Origin: Culex pipiens pallens
Taxonomy: Eukaryota > Arthropoda > Insecta > Diptera > Culicidae
Length of the DNA stretch: 64,000 bases
Assembly (NCBI RefSeq): GCF_016801865.2
Contig: NC_068937.1
Span: forward strand, 128,750,117 to 128,814,116
Direction: 5' to 3'
Below are positions 60,715-64,000 of this stretch, piece after piece; positions within the stretch are counted from its first letter, which is position 1, and every line of letters begins with the position of its first letter. Position numbers and translations under genes: made by a program. Under the pieces are notes generated by a model, which worked only from the letters and a program-made list of their open reading frames with translations, was not told the DNA's origin and searched no databases.

Positions 60715-62020
60715 ATGTTGCTGTACGCCTTAAGCTCAATTCTCTTGATCCAACTCGCGATCGGCTTAGAAGGTATCAACATTATTTAAATCAGCAGATT
60801 TTGTGACATTCTTAAAATTATAACAAATGTTGATCCCTAGAGAGCGATCGCTGCTCGATCAACGCCCAAAATGGCGTCTGCCTGGTTCGGGCCAACTGCC
60901 CGGAATATGCCCAGATGAAGCAACTCGGCGTTCGTCCGCGAATTTGCGCCTACAAAACTGATCCTCGGGAACCGATCATCTGCTGTCCAGCGTTGGCATC
61001 GGGGAATGATCGTCGGAATGTTCGCCGCAGCGAACAGTGTGAGTAGTTTTGGGAATACCTATGAGGAACACTGATCACTGATTGTAACTTACTAGATTGC
61101 GATCAGTACCGCAACTTGGCGTCCACGGAGATCCTCGTTGGACCGCTGACGCCGGGCGCGGAGTTAAACCGACATCTGATTCCGCAGTGCGACGAATCGC
61201 TCGGGTTGATCGTGGGAGGGCAGGAAAGTCTGCCCGGTGAGTTCCCGCACATGGCCGTCCTGGGGTGGTCCGAAGGTCGAGATGACCGGGATCCGGAATT
61301 CCGCTGCGGAGGATCGCTGATCAGCGAACGGTACGTGCTGACCGCGGGACACTGCGTCCGGACGACTAAGGCGAACGTCGTGAACGTGGTCCGACTGGGT
61401 GATCATCATCTGTACGAGCGGGGTGATGGAATGAGGGAGGTAACGCTGGGTATCGAGACGATCGTGGTTCATCCGGAGTATCGACCGTCGGAAAGTCGGT
61501 ATAATGACATTGCCTTGGTGCGGTTGAACCAGTCGGTTACGTTTGGGCCGAACATTCGGCCGGCTTGTCTGTGGCCAACAAACCAGCTCAACGAGACTCG
61601 AGTCGTGGCCATCGGTTACGGAGATACCGAAGACTGTGAGTGATCTTCATCAATCCAGGATCACTAACTATTTTTACTTTCCCCTCAGACGGCAGTCCAT
61701 CCTCGGTCCTCATGAAGGTCGGGCTGGAAGTTCTGCCGAATGACCTCTGCCGTGGACTGTACGTCGAGGAGCGCAAACTTCCGCAAGCGATCACCGATTC
61801 TCAGCTTTGTGCGCGATCACCGGTGGACGAGCAGCAGAGAGATACCTGCCGAGGGGATTCTGGAGGGCCGTTGCAGGTCGCGCTGGCCGGTCATCGGTGT
61901 CTGTACTACCTCGTTGGGATCACGTCCTTCGGGAAGGGTTGTGGAGCGGTGGGAACGGCCGGAGTGTACACCCGGGTGGCGGCGTATTTGGAGTGGATCG
62001 AAGGGATTGTGTGGCCTTAG
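60715..62020 (+). CDS. CLIP-domain serine protease, Snake-like (gene D)
   Basis: Four exons in phase 1: 60715-60772, 60841-61038, 61096-61635 and 61689-62020, giving 375 residues. Exon 1 is the signal peptide (MLLYALSSILLIQLAIG). Exon 2 is a CLIP domain (Cys 24, 33, 39, 55, 67, 68) that is longer and clearly different in sequence from those of genes A and C. Exon 3 begins YCDQYR and holds the cleavage point Leu123/Ile124 (LGL-IVGG), His171 in a TAGHC variant of the usual TAAHC, and Asp223 (YNDIAL). Exon 4 has Ser323 (GDSGGP) and Asp317, a trypsin-type pocket. Compact introns of 53-68 nt contrast with gene C. AATAAA is at 62134-62139. It is a secreted zymogen, tandem to gene C; a role in Toll or melanization cascades is inferred from the family. 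Confidence 0.93.
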
Positions 62021-62337
62021 GCCTTTGAAAACGATACTTTGGTTTGGTCATCATAAAATGTTTTCGTAAAACAATCATTTAATAAGTCTTTTTTTACTTT
62101 TTTTAATTGATTATTTTTATTAGTGTTTTTTAAAATAAAATAAATCCTTTTGAATCCTCTTGGCTGATTTTGAAATAAACTGTTACGGCTTTTTTTTTTT
62201 TGTTTTTGTTCACTTCTTTTTTAGCTGTTTGTGAGAAGTTCAAAATGTGTTATTGGGATGGTCGGATTAGTTGTTAAAATATCAAAAATTAATAAGAAAC
62301 TGGTCTGATAACTAAAGGATTTTTTTTTATTAACAAA

Positions 62338-62423
62338 CATATCAATGCCTCTGTGCTCTCTTGTTCTAAGCTAACTGGTTTTCCTATCTAGTCAGCTTAA
62401 GAGAGTACAGAGGCATCGATATG
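62338..62423. ncRNA. 86-nt fold-back, candidate pre-miRNA or very small MITE
   Basis: CATATCAATGCCTCTGTGCT then CTCTTG... folds onto AGCTTAAGAGAGTACAGAGG then CATCGATATG. The stem has 6 pairs, an A-C mismatch, about 17 pairs including a G-U, a bulge of about 5 nt (TGTTC), and about 11 further pairs to a loop near TTTTCCTAT. Length and loop fit a pre-miRNA; the bulge and strong outer palindrome would also fit a small inverted-repeat element. I recognise no known miRNA seed. Confidence 0.4.
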
Positions 62424-62534
62424 TGATAACATGTGTAAACACTTTGAGCTCGGAATAAGCAAAACGAAAAACGAAAAACCCGTGCAAACGCGTTTCAACC
62501 GGTGCCGCTTGAAACGAGGCTTGAGGCACTATGC

Positions 62535-62571
62535 TTAAAAGGCCACCGTCGCTGTGATGTGATGCATCAGT
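62535..62571 (+). promoter_or_regulatory. candidate core promoter of the orphan ORF
   Basis: A TATA-like TTAAAAGG at 62535-62542 and an initiator TCAGT at 62567-62571 are about 32 nt apart, the normal spacing for an insect TATA-Inr promoter. The first ATG follows 11 nt after the initiator. This makes transcription of the ORF at 62582 more plausible. Confidence 0.45.
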
Positions 62572-62581
62572 ACTGAAAGTA

Positions 62582-62959
62582 ATGTCTTGCAAGTGTAACC
62601 ACATAACAACAGTTCAGTTGGTGAATCAAAAAATGTTTCCAGCCCAAGGAAATCCAGCAAAAAGTCACACAAATAATGTTACAAGCATTTCAACTCAGAA
62701 GGCGGTGACTGCAACGAACCAACCAGTGATCCTTCCCAGCCAATGCAAAAAGGAAGCAGAATCGGACCGACACCACGACCATCCGGAGCGGATTCAAATC
62801 GAGCTGAGGATTCCGGACCGGGAAATGGCCAAGCAGATCATGCTGCGAACGATTCAACTGCTGCAGGACACGGCCAGCAGCACCGGAAGTGAGGGCGAAA
62901 GAAAGCAAGCCCTTGAGTGTATCAAGCTGATAAAACGAGACAATCCTACGTTGCAGTGA
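62582..62959 (+). CDS. small orphan protein of unknown function (gene E)
   Basis: An intronless 125-residue frame that I do not recognise. The first 50 residues are polar (Asn, Gln, Thr, Ser). From residue 55 a charged segment (KKEAESDRHHDHPE) leads into an extended piece (RIQIELRIP) and two likely amphipathic helices (residues 79-97 and 102-119). There is no signal peptide or membrane segment, so a cytoplasmic or nuclear protein is expected, unlike its secreted neighbours. The carboxyl half uses GC-rich codons like the neighbouring protease exons. Start: ATG 62582 follows the candidate promoter closely; Met18 (62633) is the alternative. It could also be the last exon of a gene with an unseen upstream exon. 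Confidence 0.45.
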   Translation: MSCKCNHITTVQLVNQKMFPAQGNPAKSHTNNVTSISTQKAVTATNQPVILPSQCKKEAESDRHHDHPERIQIELRIPDREMAKQIMLRTIQLLQDTASSTGSEGERKQALECIKLIKRDNPTLQ

Positions 62960-63335
62960 GGGTTCTGCTTTTTTTTTTGTGAGGTTTAAAACGTCAAATG
63001 GCGTAGGTTTATGGATCAATTATGATCGTCACATAAATCTACAAAAAATTGTGTTTTGGTAAGCAAAACATTTTTGAAAACTTTCTAGAATTTCAAAAGT
63101 ATAATTCTATTAAAGAGATCACAAATCCAAGCTTAACGTCTGCGCGAGCAGTTGAGTTTAAGTGTAGGTATCACCACAGAGAACTTGAAATTTAGGAATT
63201 TAGTTTTAGACGTGTTATATATGCTATAAATATAAAATTTATTTTGAAATGAAAAACAGTGTTATTAATTTGAAAAACCTTCGAATATTCTACAGCGTTC
63301 AGAGCGTTGTTTAACAAGTAGTCAGTTCTCTGATA
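62960..63335. other. AT-rich 3' flank, nothing recognised
   Basis: No canonical AATAAA within the first 250 nt after the orphan ORF. No repeat boundary or other gene seen. Confidence 0.5.
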
Positions 63336-63905
63336 CAGTCCAGACTAGATTATCCGAAGGTCTAGGCGAAATTTCACTTGGAATCACGATAAAAAAAATA
63401 TTTTTTTATGTCTTATTTTTGATTGTTGAGCGTTAGTATGACCCTTAAACTGCCCATGATCGCATAAATGTCCCATATGCATTTTCATCGTTTTTGAGTT
63501 AATGATGAAGTTTGGTTCAAAATCGTGTGCTCTTTCAGAAAAGCATATAACATCTAGTACTTTGTTCTAGAAATTAGGAGGAAATCCAGTTTTTTCACGA
63601 AAACTTAACACGTAGCCTTATGTGTGGGACAAACTTCAAATGCGTTTTTCTCAGCTTGCTGTTTTTGCATATGGGACATTTATGCGAACATGGGCAGTAA
63701 ACTACTCTAAAGTGATTAAGAATTTTTAAATCCAAGATGGCGGCCAAAATGGCGATGATGAAATATTGAAAAAATGTTTTTTTTTTAGTTTAAAGACAAT
63801 CAACAATTCAAATTTGTGGTCGCAGAATTCGAAAAAATTCGGAAAAAAAAATTTCTTCATGATTCGATTATCCGAAGTCCCATACAAACCTTCGGATAAT
63901 CGAAA
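63336..63905. mobile_element. pogo-like MITE interrupted by a second element
   Basis: CAGTCCAGACTAGATTATCC starts directly after TA (63334-63335). The core AAGATGGCGGCCAAAATGGC and the right part GATTCGATTATCCGAAGTCC match the copies at 11768 and 25109. The right terminus is decayed. It is split by the insertion at 63450-63697. Confidence 0.7.
63450..63697. mobile_element. 248-bp MITE (CTGCCCATG ends) nested in the pogo-like MITE
   Basis: CTGCCCATGATCGCATAAAT then GTCCCATATGCA at the left pairs with TGCATATGGGACATTTATGC then GAACATGGGCAG at the right, about 32 bp. It is flanked by TAAA (63446-63449 and 63698-63701), a 4-bp target duplication. Internal blocks recur within the intron element at 41130-41200. 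Confidence 0.8.
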
Positions 63906-64000
63906 CATCAAACAATGAATTTTAAAACACTTGTTCATTCAAATGTTAATACCACCCAAGTAACAAGCAAAATGCCTTCACTTCTTAACAGGTTTTATAA

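Overview
This window looks like nuclear DNA of a mosquito, most likely a culicine (Culex-like). The evidence is a cluster of insect CLIP-domain serine protease genes with short introns (53-70 nt) and GT-AG junctions, an AT-rich intergenic background, and a dense mixture of short terminal-inverted-repeat elements, fold-back elements, tRNA-derived SINEs and simple tandem arrays. The genus is inferred from the style of the repeats and genes, not from a search.

Layout. Positions 1-575 hold a tandem array with a unit of about 125 bp. From there to about 39 kb I see no convincing protein-coding exon. AT-rich DNA carrying many small inverted-repeat elements alternates with GC-richer islands (about 2.6-5.2, 9.7-10.6, 13.3-14.3, 16.5-17.2, 21.3-22.6, 26.4-28.1, 28.7-29.9 and 30.7-33.9 kb). 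Some islands end in good 5' splice sites and could be untranslated first exons or promoters of a long gene outside the window. A cluster of the 8-mer TTTAGTAC occupies 23.5-31.1 kb.

The coding part is 39.3-63.0 kb. On the minus strand, from low to high coordinates, lie a small secreted protein that is a CLIP domain alone (39289-39648), a four-exon CLIP protease (40226-47276) and a four-exon protease that has lost its CLIP exon (48110-49286). On the plus strand follow two four-exon CLIP proteases (51881-57552 and 60715-62020) and a small intronless orphan ORF (62582-62959). The two strand groups are divergent, with their 5' ends facing each other across 49.3-51.9 kb. All four proteases keep the His/Asp/Ser triad and a trypsin-type Asp six residues before the active Ser. 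None has Arg or Lys at the zymogen cleavage point: three have Leu and one has Tyr. This fits Snake-like, CLIPC-type zymogens that would need an activator of non-tryptic specificity. Such proteins usually act in the haemolymph in Toll or melanization cascades; that role is inferred here.

Mobile DNA shapes the cluster. Two 8-bp satellite arrays, (TATTTTAG)n at 50.4-51.2 kb and its reverse complement at 59.7-60.5 kb, stand in inverted orientation either side of the third protease gene and upstream of the third and fourth. A non-autonomous hAT element with a perfect 8-bp target duplication, itself carrying a SINE with a 16-bp duplication, ends 35 bp before the second exon of the third protease. 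An 86-nt fold-back resembling a pre-miRNA lies between the last protease and the orphan ORF.
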